Positions 42,846 to 51,029 of a stretch of 64,000 bases of DNA are shown here, in pieces. The first letter of the stretch is position 1. Each line of letters opens with the position of its first letter. The position numbers and the translations under genes are program-made. The stretch comes from CAVRXT01 sp049644285 (GTDB taxonomy: Bacteria; Acidobacteriota; Terriglobia; Acidiferrales; UBA7541): assembly GCA_049644285.1 (NCBI GenBank), contig JBARRP010000118.1:1-64000 (forward strand), written 5' to 3'. Under the pieces are notes generated by a model, which worked only from the letters and a program-made list of their open reading frames with translations, did no database searches and was not told the DNA's origin.

Positions 42846-45683
42846 ATGACAGAATCCGGTCAAATCCGCATCAACGAGCTGGCCCGCGAACTCGAGATCA
42901 AGGCTAAAGCCCTGATCGAGTATTTGCCCGAGATTGGTGTCGCTGAAAAGAAAACGCACTCGAGCTCGCTGGACAACGAACACGCCGACCTCGTGCGAAA
43001 GCACTTCCACGGGCTCGCAGAAGCCGAAGTTGCCGCCGAAGCAGAAAAGGCAGCCAAGGCTGCGGCCGCGAAAGCAAAGCCGGCTGGCAAACCGGTTGCC
43101 GCTCCGCCCCCTACCGCCGCCAAGGCGGCACCCGCTGCTCCTGCAAAACCAGGGGCTCCTGCTGTGACTCCTCCGGGAGTTGTGCGTCCCGGTGCTCCAG
43201 CGACAGCGGCTCGTCCCGGAGCGCCACTGGCAGCGCATGTGCCTGGTGCAGCTCAGCCTCCGCATCCCGCGCCCGCCGGTGTAAGACCAGGCGTGACCGC
43301 CCCTGCGGGCACTCCCGCAGCGACCGCCGCAGCGAAGCCCGGCGCGTCGCCAGCGGCTCCGAAGATGCCCGTGCCTATAAGGCCGTCTGCGCCCGGCACA
43401 GCTCCGGCGGGAACGAGACCGGCGGCAGCCGCACCGGGTGCTGCTCGACCACCTGGCACTCCTGCACCCGGACGCGTTCCGATTCGGCCCGGTCCGCCGG
43501 GCAGTGGCGCATCTCGACCTAGCGCCCCGGGGACATTGCGTCCCGCAGCCGCGGGTGCGCCTGGAGTTCGTCCGGGCGGCGCAGCTTCACGCCTTCCACA
43601 GAGGCCCGGGGGACGCCCCGGCGGTGCGCCACGTCCAGGTCAGCCGTTGGGTGGGCCGAAATCGGGCGCTCCGGCAGCCGGTCTGCCAAAGGCAGAGCCC
43701 GGAAAGCCGCTCTACGCGCGCAAGCCGCCGGCAACGCGCGGCCGCCCGCTTATTGAGAAGCGATTTGCGGAGGGCGAACGCAAGTTGCATCCGGTGCGCA
43801 CGCGCCCCGGCGTTGGTGCGGGGCGCACGGCGACGATCGAGCCCGCCGCGCCGCCGGTGCAGCGCGAGCCGCGCGACGTCACGGTCACCGAGGGAATCAC
43901 CGTGCGCGAGCTCGCTGAGAAACTGGACGTCCGCGCCAAGGACCTCCTGAAGGTGCTTCTCGACCGCGGCGTCTTCGCCAGCATCAATCAGGCCCTCGAT
44001 GTGCCGACCGCGACTTCGCTCGCGGAAGCTTTCAACGGCATCGTTCACGCGGTGACCTTCGAAGAGCAGTTGGTCCAGGAAGAGGTGACCAAGGAAGAAC
44101 ACGGCGTGGCAAACACCGTGCCGCGAGCCCCGGTCGTCACTGTAATGGGCCACGTCGATCACGGGAAGACCAGCCTGCTCGACGCCATCCGGGAAACGGA
44201 TGTGGCCGCCGGTGAATCCGGCGGAATCACGCAACATATCGGCGCGTACGAAACGCACATCGATGGGCGGAGAATCGTCTTTATCGACACACCCGGCCAC
44301 GAAGCGTTTACACGCATGCGCGCCCGCGGCGCAAAAGTCACCGACATCGTGGTTTTGGTGGTTGGCGCCGATGATGGCGTGATGCCCCAGACCGAAGAGG
44401 CCATCGACCATGCCCGCGCCGCCAAGGTGCCTATGGTCGTGGCCATCAACAAGGTTGATAAGCCCGACGCTCAACCCGAACGCGTGAAGCGCCAACTGGC
44501 CGATCACGGGTTGATGCCGGAAGAGTGGGGCGGCGACACGGTGATGGTCGAAGTCTCGGCCAAGACGAAGAAGAACGTCCCGCGACTTCTCGAAATGATT
44601 TTGTTGGTTGGCGACCTCCGCGAGTTGAAGGCTAATCCCGAGGCCATGGCGAGCGGCACTGTCCTCGAGTCGCGTGTGGACAAGGGCCGCGGCCCGGTGG
44701 CGACGGTGCTCGTGCAAAACGGCACTCTGCGCGTGGGTGACGTCTTCGTGGCCGGCGCCGTCTATGGCAAGGTGCGGGCCATGTTCAACGATCGCGGCCA
44801 GCCGGTGAAAGAAGCGGGTCCGGCGTCCCCGGTCGAAGTCCTCGGCCTGCAGGGCGTACCTGAAGCAGGCGACCAATTCTCAGTGGCGGATGAGGCCAAG
44901 GCGCGCCATATCGTCGAATATCGCCAGGCCAAGCAGCGCGAAGCCACGCTGGCGAAGTCCGCCACCGGACGGCTCACGCTCGATCAATTGCACGAGCAGC
45001 TCAAGGCCGGCGAGGTGAAGGAGCTGCCGATCGTCGTGAAGGCCGACGTGCAAGGCTCGGTGGAAGTGCTGAGCGAGATGATTCCCAAGCTTTCGAGCGA
45101 GCAGGTGAAGCTTAAGATCATTCATGCGAGCGTTGGCGCCGTGACCGAGACCGATGTCTTGCTGGCCTCGGCATCGAATGCCATCATTGTCGCGTTCAGC
45201 GTCCGCCCGGAGCGCAAGGCTTCCGACCTGGCGCAGCGGGAAGGCGTCGACATCCGCTTGCACACCATCATTTACGAGCTGATGGATGAGCTGAAGAAGG
45301 CCATGACCGGGCTGCTGGCGCCGGTGGTCAAGGAAACCTATTTGGGCCGCGCCGAGGTGCGCGATACATTCCGCATCAAGGGCGTGGGCATGATCGCCGG
45401 ATGCTCGGTCCAGGATGGAATCTTGAAGCGCGACGCGGAGGTCCGCGTCCTGCGCGATAACGTCGTCATTTACACCGGCAAGGTAAGTTCCTTGCGCCGC
45501 TTCAAAGACGATGTGAATGAAGTTCGCTCCGGCTTCGAGTGCGGCGTGGGCGTCTCCAATTTCAGCGACGTCAAAGTAGGCGACGTCCTCGAATGCTTCC
45601 TGGTCGAGAAGGTTCAACCTCTGGCCATTGAGGTAGGTGATCGCGTGACGATGCGAGACCGAGTCGATGTGAAAGTGAAGTAG
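42846..45683 (+). CDS. infB: translation initiation factor IF-2
   Basis: A 945-residue protein. The N-terminal IF2-N segment (IRINELARELEIKAKALI) is followed by a long Ala/Pro/Gly/Arg-rich linker and a second IF2-N region (ITVRELAEKLDVRAKDLL). The GTPase core has G1 GHVDHGKT near residue 435, G3 DTPGHEAF, G4 NKVD and the switch region SGGITQHIGAYE. The beta-barrel and C-terminal domains follow (VKADVQGSVEVL, GVGMIAGCSVQDG). It places initiator tRNA on the ribosome. The linker is GC-rich and Pro/Ala-repetitive, typical for IF-2. Confidence 0.96.
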   Translation: MTESGQIRINELARELEIKAKALIEYLPEIGVAEKKTHSSSLDNEHADLVRKHFHGLAEAEVAAEAEKAAKAAAAKAKPAGKPVAAPPPTAAKAAPAAPAKPGAPAVTPPGVVRPGAPATAARPGAPLAAHVPGAAQPPHPAPAGVRPGVTAPAGTPAATAAAKPGASPAAPKMPVPIRPSAPGTAPAGTRPAAAAPGAARPPGTPAPGRVPIRPGPPGSGASRPSAPGTLRPAAAGAPGVRPGGAASRLPQRPGGRPGGAPRPGQPLGGPKSGAPAAGLPKAEPGKPLYARKPPATRGRPLIEKRFAEGERKLHPVRTRPGVGAGRTATIEPAAPPVQREPRDVTVTEGITVRELAEKLDVRAKDLLKVLLDRGVFASINQALDVPTATSLAEAFNGIVHAVTFEEQLVQEEVTKEEHGVANTVPRAPVVTVMGHVDHGKTSLLDAIRETDVAAGESGGITQHIGAYETHIDGRRIVFIDTPGHEAFTRMRARGAKVTDIVVLVVGADDGVMPQTEEAIDHARAAKVPMVVAINKVDKPDAQPERVKRQLADHGLMPEEWGGDTVMVEVSAKTKKNVPRLLEMILLVGDLRELKANPEAMASGTVLESRVDKGRGPVATVLVQNGTLRVGDVFVAGAVYGKVRAMFNDRGQPVKEAGPASPVEVLGLQGVPEAGDQFSVADEAKARHIVEYRQAKQREATLAKSATGRLTLDQLHEQLKAGEVKELPIVVKADVQGSVEVLSEMIPKLSSEQVKLKIIHASVGAVTETDVLLASASNAIIVAFSVRPERKASDLAQREGVDIRLHTIIYELMDELKKAMTGLLAPVVKETYLGRAEVRDTFRIKGVGMIAGCSVQDGILKRDAEVRVLRDNVVIYTGKVSSLRRFKDDVNEVRSGFECGVGVSNFSDVKVGDVLECFLVEKVQPLAIEVGDRVTMRDRVDVKVK

Positions 45684-45723
45684 TCCGTCCATCGCAAGTT
45701 CAGGCCTATTTCATGGTGCGGAT

Positions 45724-46005
45724 ATGCCAATCGGCCTTCTCACCCTGCAAATTCACATTCCCGACGCTCAGTCGTTGAAAGACAAGCGCCAGATCCTCCG
45801 CAGCCTAAAGGATCGATTACGGGGACATTTCAACGTCGCAGTCGCGGAACTCGATCATCAGGATTTGTGGCAGCGTTCGGTGATCGGCGTCGTCGGAATT
45901 TCTTCCGATGAGAGGCACCTCGAGCGATCCATGGCGGAAGTGGCGGCGGAATCGGAACGTATTCTGGGGCGTGACCTCATCGGCCAGGAGATCGAATACT
46001 TTTAG
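45724..46005 (+). CDS. DUF503 (YlxP-like) protein
   Basis: A 93-residue protein: GLLTLQIHIPDAQSLKDKRQ, RGHFNVAVAELDHQDLWQR and SVIGVVGISSDERHLERS are the DUF503/YlxP signature. Members lie between infB and rbfA in many genomes and probably help ribosome assembly, but the biochemical role is not settled. It is in the same operon as infB (about 40 bp gap) and is followed by a 179-bp gap before rbfA. Confidence 0.9.
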   Translation: MPIGLLTLQIHIPDAQSLKDKRQILRSLKDRLRGHFNVAVAELDHQDLWQRSVIGVVGISSDERHLERSMAEVAAESERILGRDLIGQEIEYF

Positions 46006-46184
46006 CGCGCTCAGGCACGGCTTCCGATGGCGGGCGCGCCGGCAGAAGACAGATCATCCCGACCACTGACGGCTCGAAGGATCTCAACCGCGGAAACCAA
46101 CGCAAGCCAAGATTCATCGCGCGTTGCGGCGGACGAAGAATGACAACCTGAGGGAAATTTCGACGATTCCGAGGAACGAAAAAG

Positions 46185-46547
46185 ATGACCGTAGCGGGGC
46201 ATCGCCCGGAGCGGATTGCCGAAGGAATCCGCAACGAAGTCTGCCTGATGCTGGCGGGCGAACTCAAGGACCCGCGCCTGGCGGGTGCGGTGGACGTCAC
46301 CGAAGTGCGCGTCTCTCCGGACTTGAAGCGTGTGCGCGTCTACGTCCACGTACTCGGTGACGAGACCGAGCGCGCGGCCACGCTCCGCGGGCTCGAAGCT
46401 GCTTCCGGGTACATCCGGCACGAGCTCGTCGAGCGGCTGCAGATGCGCCGCGCCCCGGAAATTTCCTTCGTTCGCGACGAGTCCGAGGAGTACGGCCGGC
46501 GCATCGAAGATTTGCTGCGCAAGACCAAGGATGCCGAAAAAGCTTAG
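46185..46547 (+). CDS. rbfA: ribosome-binding factor RbfA
   Basis: A 120-residue KH-like protein: RPERIAEGIRNEVCLMLAGELKDPRL, VDVTEVRVSPDLKRVRVYVHV and SGYIRHELVERLQMRRAPEISF are the typical family motifs. RbfA matures the 30S subunit and 16S rRNA 5' end. AGGAA lies about 7 bp before the ATG. Its operon place between YlxP and truB is standard. Confidence 0.93.
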   Translation: MTVAGHRPERIAEGIRNEVCLMLAGELKDPRLAGAVDVTEVRVSPDLKRVRVYVHVLGDETERAATLRGLEAASGYIRHELVERLQMRRAPEISFVRDESEEYGRRIEDLLRKTKDAEKA

Positions 46548-46631
46548 CGCCATGGTCTGGGCTTCGGTATGGCCAAAGCTAGGGCTCAGGGGTTCGGACC
46601 TTCCGGCCCGAGGCCCAGGCGACATTTCTCT

Positions 46632-46650
46632 CAGGGGCTTCCAGCCTCTG
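46632..46650. repeat. imperfect palindrome between rbfA and truB
   Basis: CAGGGGCT pairs with AGCCTCTG (one G-U-type mismatch) around TCC. It shares the AGAGGCT core with the repeat at 13299-13319. It lies 30 bp before truB and might be a dispersed REP copy or a processing site. Confidence 0.45.
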
Positions 46651-46678
46651 AAGTAAAACTGCGCTAAGTTCCTGCTCG

Positions 46679-47653
46679 ATGCCACGCACTCCACAACCAC
46701 CGCCCATGGATGGCGCCCTGGTCATCAACAAGCCGCCGGGCAAGACGTCACACGATGTCGTTGAAGCGGTGCGGCGCATCGTCGGCTTCCGCCAGATCGG
46801 TCATCTGGGCACGCTCGATCCCTTGGCAACAGGCGTCCTGGTGCTCGTGCTTGGCCGGGCGACACGCCTCGCGCGATTTTATTCCGGCCGTCGCAAGCGC
46901 TATGCTTTTGCCGTCCGCTTCGGATTCGCGACCGACACCTACGATGCCGACGGCGAACCGCTCGGTCCGGATTCCTCGCCAACGCTGCGTCGCGAGGAAG
47001 TCGAGGTGCTCGCAGCTCATTTCGTTGGCCACATCCGGCAGGTGCCGCCCGCTTTTTCTGCTAAGAAGATCCATGGCAAGCCGGCGCACGAGCTGGCGCG
47101 AAAGAACAAGGCGGTCGTGCTCGAACCTATCGAAGTGGAAGTCTACGAATTTCGGTTGACCTCGGTCGAGGGATCGGTGGCTCGATTCGTGGTGGAATGC
47201 GGTGCAGGCACCTATATCCGCTCGTTGGCCCATGAACTGGGCCAAAAACACGGAACCGGCGCGCACCTTTCTGAAATCGTACGCACCGCGGTGGGTGAAT
47301 TTACTCTTGATCACGCGCTCACGCTTGATGAGCTGCAGGAAGCGGCGCGCGCGGGACGTCTTGCCGATCGCCTAATTCGTCTCGAAGGTTTACTCCTGGA
47401 ATTGCCGCGCGTTACGGTGCTCCCGATTGTGGAGCGACGCGTGAAGCATGGCGCGAAGTTCAATCTCACGCTGTCCCAAATTCAGCCGGGACGGGTGACT
47501 GCCGCCCAAGGCGCCCCGGAACAGCTCGACTCGGGTGAATGGAAGCCGGCGCGTTTGCGCGTGTTTAACCAGCAAGAAAAGCTGATCGCCATCGCCGAAG
47601 CAGTCGTTCCTCGCACTTATCAGCCGGTAGTGGTCCTCGACGCCGCGCCGTAG
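46679..47653 (+). CDS. truB: tRNA pseudouridine(55) synthase TruB
   Basis: A 324-residue protein. The N-terminal INKPPGKTSHDVVEAVRRI and GHLGTLDPLATGVL hold the catalytic aspartate. RYAFAVRFGF-like strands, VPPAFSAKKIHGKPAHELAR and YIRSLAHELGQ follow. A C-terminal PUA-like segment (VERRVKHGAKFN and beyond) completes the family. It makes pseudouridine 55 in the T loop of most tRNAs. It closes the translation cluster and converges on the secretin gene. Confidence 0.95.
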   Translation: MPRTPQPPPMDGALVINKPPGKTSHDVVEAVRRIVGFRQIGHLGTLDPLATGVLVLVLGRATRLARFYSGRRKRYAFAVRFGFATDTYDADGEPLGPDSSPTLRREEVEVLAAHFVGHIRQVPPAFSAKKIHGKPAHELARKNKAVVLEPIEVEVYEFRLTSVEGSVARFVVECGAGTYIRSLAHELGQKHGTGAHLSEIVRTAVGEFTLDHALTLDELQEAARAGRLADRLIRLEGLLLELPRVTVLPIVERRVKHGAKFNLTLSQIQPGRVTAAQGAPEQLDSGEWKPARLRVFNQQEKLIAIAEAVVPRTYQPVVVLDAAP

Positions 47654-47677
47654 TGACACGAATGGTTCGTAGGGTGA

Positions 47678-50600
47678 TCACGGCTGTGGCGCGGGAGGGG
47701 GGTTGCCGGCATTCCCTGGGCCAAGATTGGTGCTCCCTTGACTCGGTTCGTGGCCCGCGTAAAAGGATTTTCCCGAATGCGGGGCAAACCGGACGAGGTG
47801 CGGTGTGATCAGAATCAGGAGCTCGCTGTCTTCCTTCTGCGCGTTGCGGTTGCCGAACACGTATCCGAGCCCCTCAATGTTCCCAAGACCTGGTGTGCCA
47901 TTGAGCGTGTACGTTTCCTGAGGCTGGAGAAGTCCCGCCAATACGCTTGTCTCGCCGTCGCGCACCCGGACCATCTGATCAACGGTGCGGTTGCTGAGGA
48001 TCGGAATGCCGTTGACGCTCTGTCCGGACAGGGCTCGAATTTCGAATTCCATATGCAAGGAGACTTCGTCATCCGGATGAACCCGCGGCGTGGCCTTCAC
48101 CTTCACGCCAAGGTCGACATATTCCGCGCCGGGGAATGGAGTTCCGGTTCCTTGCGCGTTCGTGAGATTGCCGGCGAAACTGCTCGAATTCAGAATCACC
48201 GAGACGGTATTGGAGCCTTGGTTGGCTACCGCCACATCGGGCAGATTGTCGCCATTGAAATCGGCAGTGGTGACCGAAACCGGATTCGTACCCACAGTGA
48301 GACTGAACGGCGGACCAAAAAGCCCGGTGCCGAGCCCAGTGCCCAGATTCAACAGAATCGAAACAGTGTTGTCGGTTCGATTGGTTACCGCGAGGTCGAT
48401 GCGTCCATCCACATTAAAGTCGCCAGGAGCGATGGACGTCGGTCCATTGCCCGTCGCAAAGTCGGACGCGGTGCCGAAGGTGCCGTCGCCGTTTCCGGGA
48501 AAGAACGAGACGGTGTTATCCGCGTTATTCGCGACAGCAAGGTCCAGGAACGTGTCGCCGTTGAAATCGGCGACCGCAACAGAAATCGGCGAGGCGCCAG
48601 TGGCAAGCGGAGAACCCCGGGCGGGGGTGAACGTACCGTCGCCCGCGCCCAGCAGAATCGTCAGCGTGTTGTCGTTTTCATTCGTGATGGCCAGATCCGG
48701 AAAGCCGTCGCCATTGAAGTCGCCCACCGCAACGGACGATGGGTTCCTCCCGACGGGAATCGGTGAAGTGGCCGTCGGAGTGAATGTGCCGTTGCCATTG
48801 CCAAGAAGAATCGTGAGCGTGTTGTCCACCTGATTGACGACCGCGATGTCCGTGTGATCGTTCGCGTTCTTTGAATTGAATTTACCGGTGGCCAGCGCCA
48901 CAGGACCTTTTCCCGTCGCCGGGGGAGCGCCCGCCGCGGGCGTAAACGTGCCATCGCCATTGGCGAGAAGGATGGACAGTGACCCCGGCCCGCAAACCAG
49001 CGGCGTTCCAGTGCAATTGAAGTTCGCGATCGCGAGGTCGGTGTGATCCTTTGCGTTATTGGGATTGAAACTGCCGGTGGCGATTGCCACGGGCTGCTTT
49101 CCGGTGGCCGGAGGATTTCCCGGAGCAGCTTTGAAATTGCCGAGGCCGTCGTTGAGGAGAATCGAGACGGTATCATCGGTCTCGTTGGCAACGGCCAGAT
49201 CGTTCCGGTCCGAGGTGTTGTTCGCGGCAAACTGTCCAGCGACTACGAAAACCGGCCCCTTTCCGGTATTGAATTGCGTGTTCGAAAAATTCGACGTGCT
49301 CACAGCGGGAACGTTTGCCCCGGAGGTGATGCTGGCGGAGAACTGAGCCAGCGTCACCGGGAAACGATCGCCGACGAAGAAGGTAGCCGGCTGGCCATCC
49401 TGCGCGCGCAGCAGCACGCGTTGGCCGCTGCGGACCAGGGAAAGCGCCTCGGAAAAATTGGCCGCGGCGCCGGGCAACGTTGCGAGGAATGTGCTCCCGC
49501 CGCCACCGAAGGCAAGGAGTGGCGGTATGAGTGTTGATAGGTTGAGCTGGCCGCTGCTCAACAAGGCCGCGACTTGCGAAGACGTCAACCCCGCAAGTGA
49601 GTTGGGTTGACCGAAGAGCTGCGTGATCACGTTGACGAGCCCCGAAACGGACTGCTGCGCCTGATTGATTTGCTGCCGATTGAGAGTGAACATCTGGGCC
49701 GACTGAGGCGGAATGACGCCAAGCTGTCGCGCGTAATTGCGGTCCACGCTGAGGATTTCCATTTCCAGAACAACCTCGCCGCGCGGCTGCTCGAGTTCTT
49801 CGACCAAATGCGACGCGAGCGCGATTGCGGACGGCGCAGCCCGCAGGGTGATGGTGTGGCTGTTCGTGTCCAATTCAGTGCGGGTAACTCCCACAATGTC
49901 GCGCACCAGCCGAAGGAGTTCGGTCATCTCCTGCGGCGTTGCCGAAGCGGGAAGAAGGATGGTGCGGGCGACCGAGGCTTCATAGGCGCGGCGTTTCTCC
50001 TGCGTATCCGCCGCGACAAAGAACAGCCGCTTCGTCAAAGGCCTCCAGAACGTGCCCGTCATCGCGCCGAGCACCCGTGCCGCGGTCGGAAAATCCACAT
50101 CCGCGATGCGCAAGCGCGTTCGCCGGGATTGCAGGTCCACGTCGAACGCAACTTCGACCCCGAATTGCCGGGCTAACTCCTGATAGGCTCCTTGCGTATC
50201 GCCGCTGTAGTCGAAGCTGCGCGTGCCCGGCTGAAATTGAAGATGGACTTCGCCGGCAGGCTCTTCCAGGAGCTGCTTTACATTCACCTTCGGTAGCGAA
50301 GGCTCTTCGAATTGCGAAAGACGCTCGCGCAAAACGGAATCGGTTGGGTCGAGCGCGATTCCTGCCTGTAATTCCTTCTTCGCATCGTCGAGACGGCCCG
50401 AGACCGCGTCGCGCTCGGCGGTGTCCACATGCTCCTGGACCCTGCGGCTTCGGGCAATGTCGCGCCGCACCAGGTAGTCCCTGTTGTCCGGTTCCCATTT
50501 CGCGGCTTCGGCGTAGGTCTCGTACGCGGCCTGCCAATTCCCAGCCTTCTCGGCTTTCCGGCCCCGGGCGTAGGCTTGCTTCGCCTTCTTCGGATCTCTG

Positions 50601-50788
50601 GGAGTGGCAAGGGAACGGTTGGGCGCGTCTTGCGCCGAGCCGGGTGTCTGCGCCAGCGGTTTGGCCTCCGCATTCGACGAGACAGCGGCAGGGTTGGTAG
50701 CCGAAGGGGATTGCACGAACGCCGGCATAGCCAAGCAGAGAAATCCCGCCAGCAAGGGAATGATACGCAGTCGGAACGAGTCCAGCAT
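47678..50788 (-). CDS. secretin-type protein with an inserted seven-repeat FG-GAP block
   Basis: A 1036-residue exported protein (signal PLLAGFLCLAMPAFVQS). About 60-155 is TPR-like (KAKQAYARGRKAEKAGNWQAAYETYAEAA split over two helices); about 185-345 contains secretin N-type domains (SFDYSGDTQGAYQELARQFG, LPASATPQEMTELLRL). The C-terminal secretin sheet appears as LVRSGQRVLLRAQDGQPATFFVGDRFP (about 450-478) and resumes at VDLGVKVKATPRVHPDDEVSLHMEFE to LLILITPHLVR (about 890-1000). Between them (about 510-870) lie seven FG-GAP repeats (for example VGDFNGDGFPDLAITNENDN). It resembles type II/IV pilus secretins of Acidobacteria-type genomes. Confidence 0.85.
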   Translation of the reverse strand: MLDSFRLRIIPLLAGFLCLAMPAFVQSPSATNPAAVSSNAEAKPLAQTPGSAQDAPNRSLATPRDPKKAKQAYARGRKAEKAGNWQAAYETYAEAAKWEPDNRDYLVRRDIARSRRVQEHVDTAERDAVSGRLDDAKKELQAGIALDPTDSVLRERLSQFEEPSLPKVNVKQLLEEPAGEVHLQFQPGTRSFDYSGDTQGAYQELARQFGVEVAFDVDLQSRRTRLRIADVDFPTAARVLGAMTGTFWRPLTKRLFFVAADTQEKRRAYEASVARTILLPASATPQEMTELLRLVRDIVGVTRTELDTNSHTITLRAAPSAIALASHLVEELEQPRGEVVLEMEILSVDRNYARQLGVIPPQSAQMFTLNRQQINQAQQSVSGLVNVITQLFGQPNSLAGLTSSQVAALLSSGQLNLSTLIPPLLAFGGGGSTFLATLPGAAANFSEALSLVRSGQRVLLRAQDGQPATFFVGDRFPVTLAQFSASITSGANVPAVSTSNFSNTQFNTGKGPVFVVAGQFAANNTSDRNDLAVANETDDTVSILLNDGLGNFKAAPGNPPATGKQPVAIATGSFNPNNAKDHTDLAIANFNCTGTPLVCGPGSLSILLANGDGTFTPAAGAPPATGKGPVALATGKFNSKNANDHTDIAVVNQVDNTLTILLGNGNGTFTPTATSPIPVGRNPSSVAVGDFNGDGFPDLAITNENDNTLTILLGAGDGTFTPARGSPLATGASPISVAVADFNGDTFLDLAVANNADNTVSFFPGNGDGTFGTASDFATGNGPTSIAPGDFNVDGRIDLAVTNRTDNTVSILLNLGTGLGTGLFGPPFSLTVGTNPVSVTTADFNGDNLPDVAVANQGSNTVSVILNSSSFAGNLTNAQGTGTPFPGAEYVDLGVKVKATPRVHPDDEVSLHMEFEIRALSGQSVNGIPILSNRTVDQMVRVRDGETSVLAGLLQPQETYTLNGTPGLGNIEGLGYVFGNRNAQKEDSELLILITPHLVRFAPHSGKSFYAGHEPSQGSTNLGPGNAGNPPPAPQP

Positions 50789-50895
50789 TCATCGGATATT
50801 GTACAGGGATTGCGGGCGCATGGGCTCAAGAAGCACTCTGACTTGTGCCGTTGAGTGCGCGGCAGTGTTCGGGGTTCAATTGTAGCTCACGTGCC

Positions 50896-50920
50896 GTTTG
50901 CGCCTGAAGTTGGCGCAAAC
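50896..50920. repeat. perfect 9-bp inverted repeat upstream of the iron operon
   Basis: GTTTGCGCC and GGCGCAAAC are perfectly inverted around seven bases (TGAAGTT). It lies in the 241-bp region between the divergent secretin and FTR1 genes, about 40 bp upstream of the FTR1 -35 box. It could be a regulator site for either gene. Confidence 0.5.
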
Positions 50921-50959
50921 TGACGTCAGGCGTTGCTTCCAGCACGCGAGCCGTTCTCC

Positions 50960-50988
50960 TTGACCGTGTAGATACAACACGATAGACT
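50960..50988 (+). promoter_or_regulatory. sigma-70-like promoter of the FTR1 iron operon
   Basis: The -35 box TTGACC (50960-50965) and the -10 box TAGACT (50983-50988) are separated by 17 bp. The spacer contains a CGTGT-N7-ACACG inverted repeat (50965-50981). The start would be near 50995, immediately before the 21-bp palindrome. Confidence 0.65.
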
Positions 50989-50997
50989 CAATTGCGT

Positions 50998-51018
50998 AGT
51001 TGTAACTAAGTTTCAACT
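50998..51018. promoter_or_regulatory. 21-bp palindromic operator candidate at the iron-operon start
   Basis: AGTTGTAACT and AGTTTCAACT are inverted around a central A with one mismatched pair. It covers the first transcribed bases and ends 11 bp before the FTR1 ATG. Such a site would block initiation or early elongation when bound. The size and AT-rich halves are compatible with DtxR- or Fur-family metal-responsive repressors; the binder is not known. Confidence 0.6.
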
Positions 51019-51029
51019 GGACTGTTCCC

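Noticed and set aside
41415..43265. 616-residue minus-strand frame opposite nusA and infB
   Set aside because: Arg-rich, low-complexity antisense translation of two well-supported genes.
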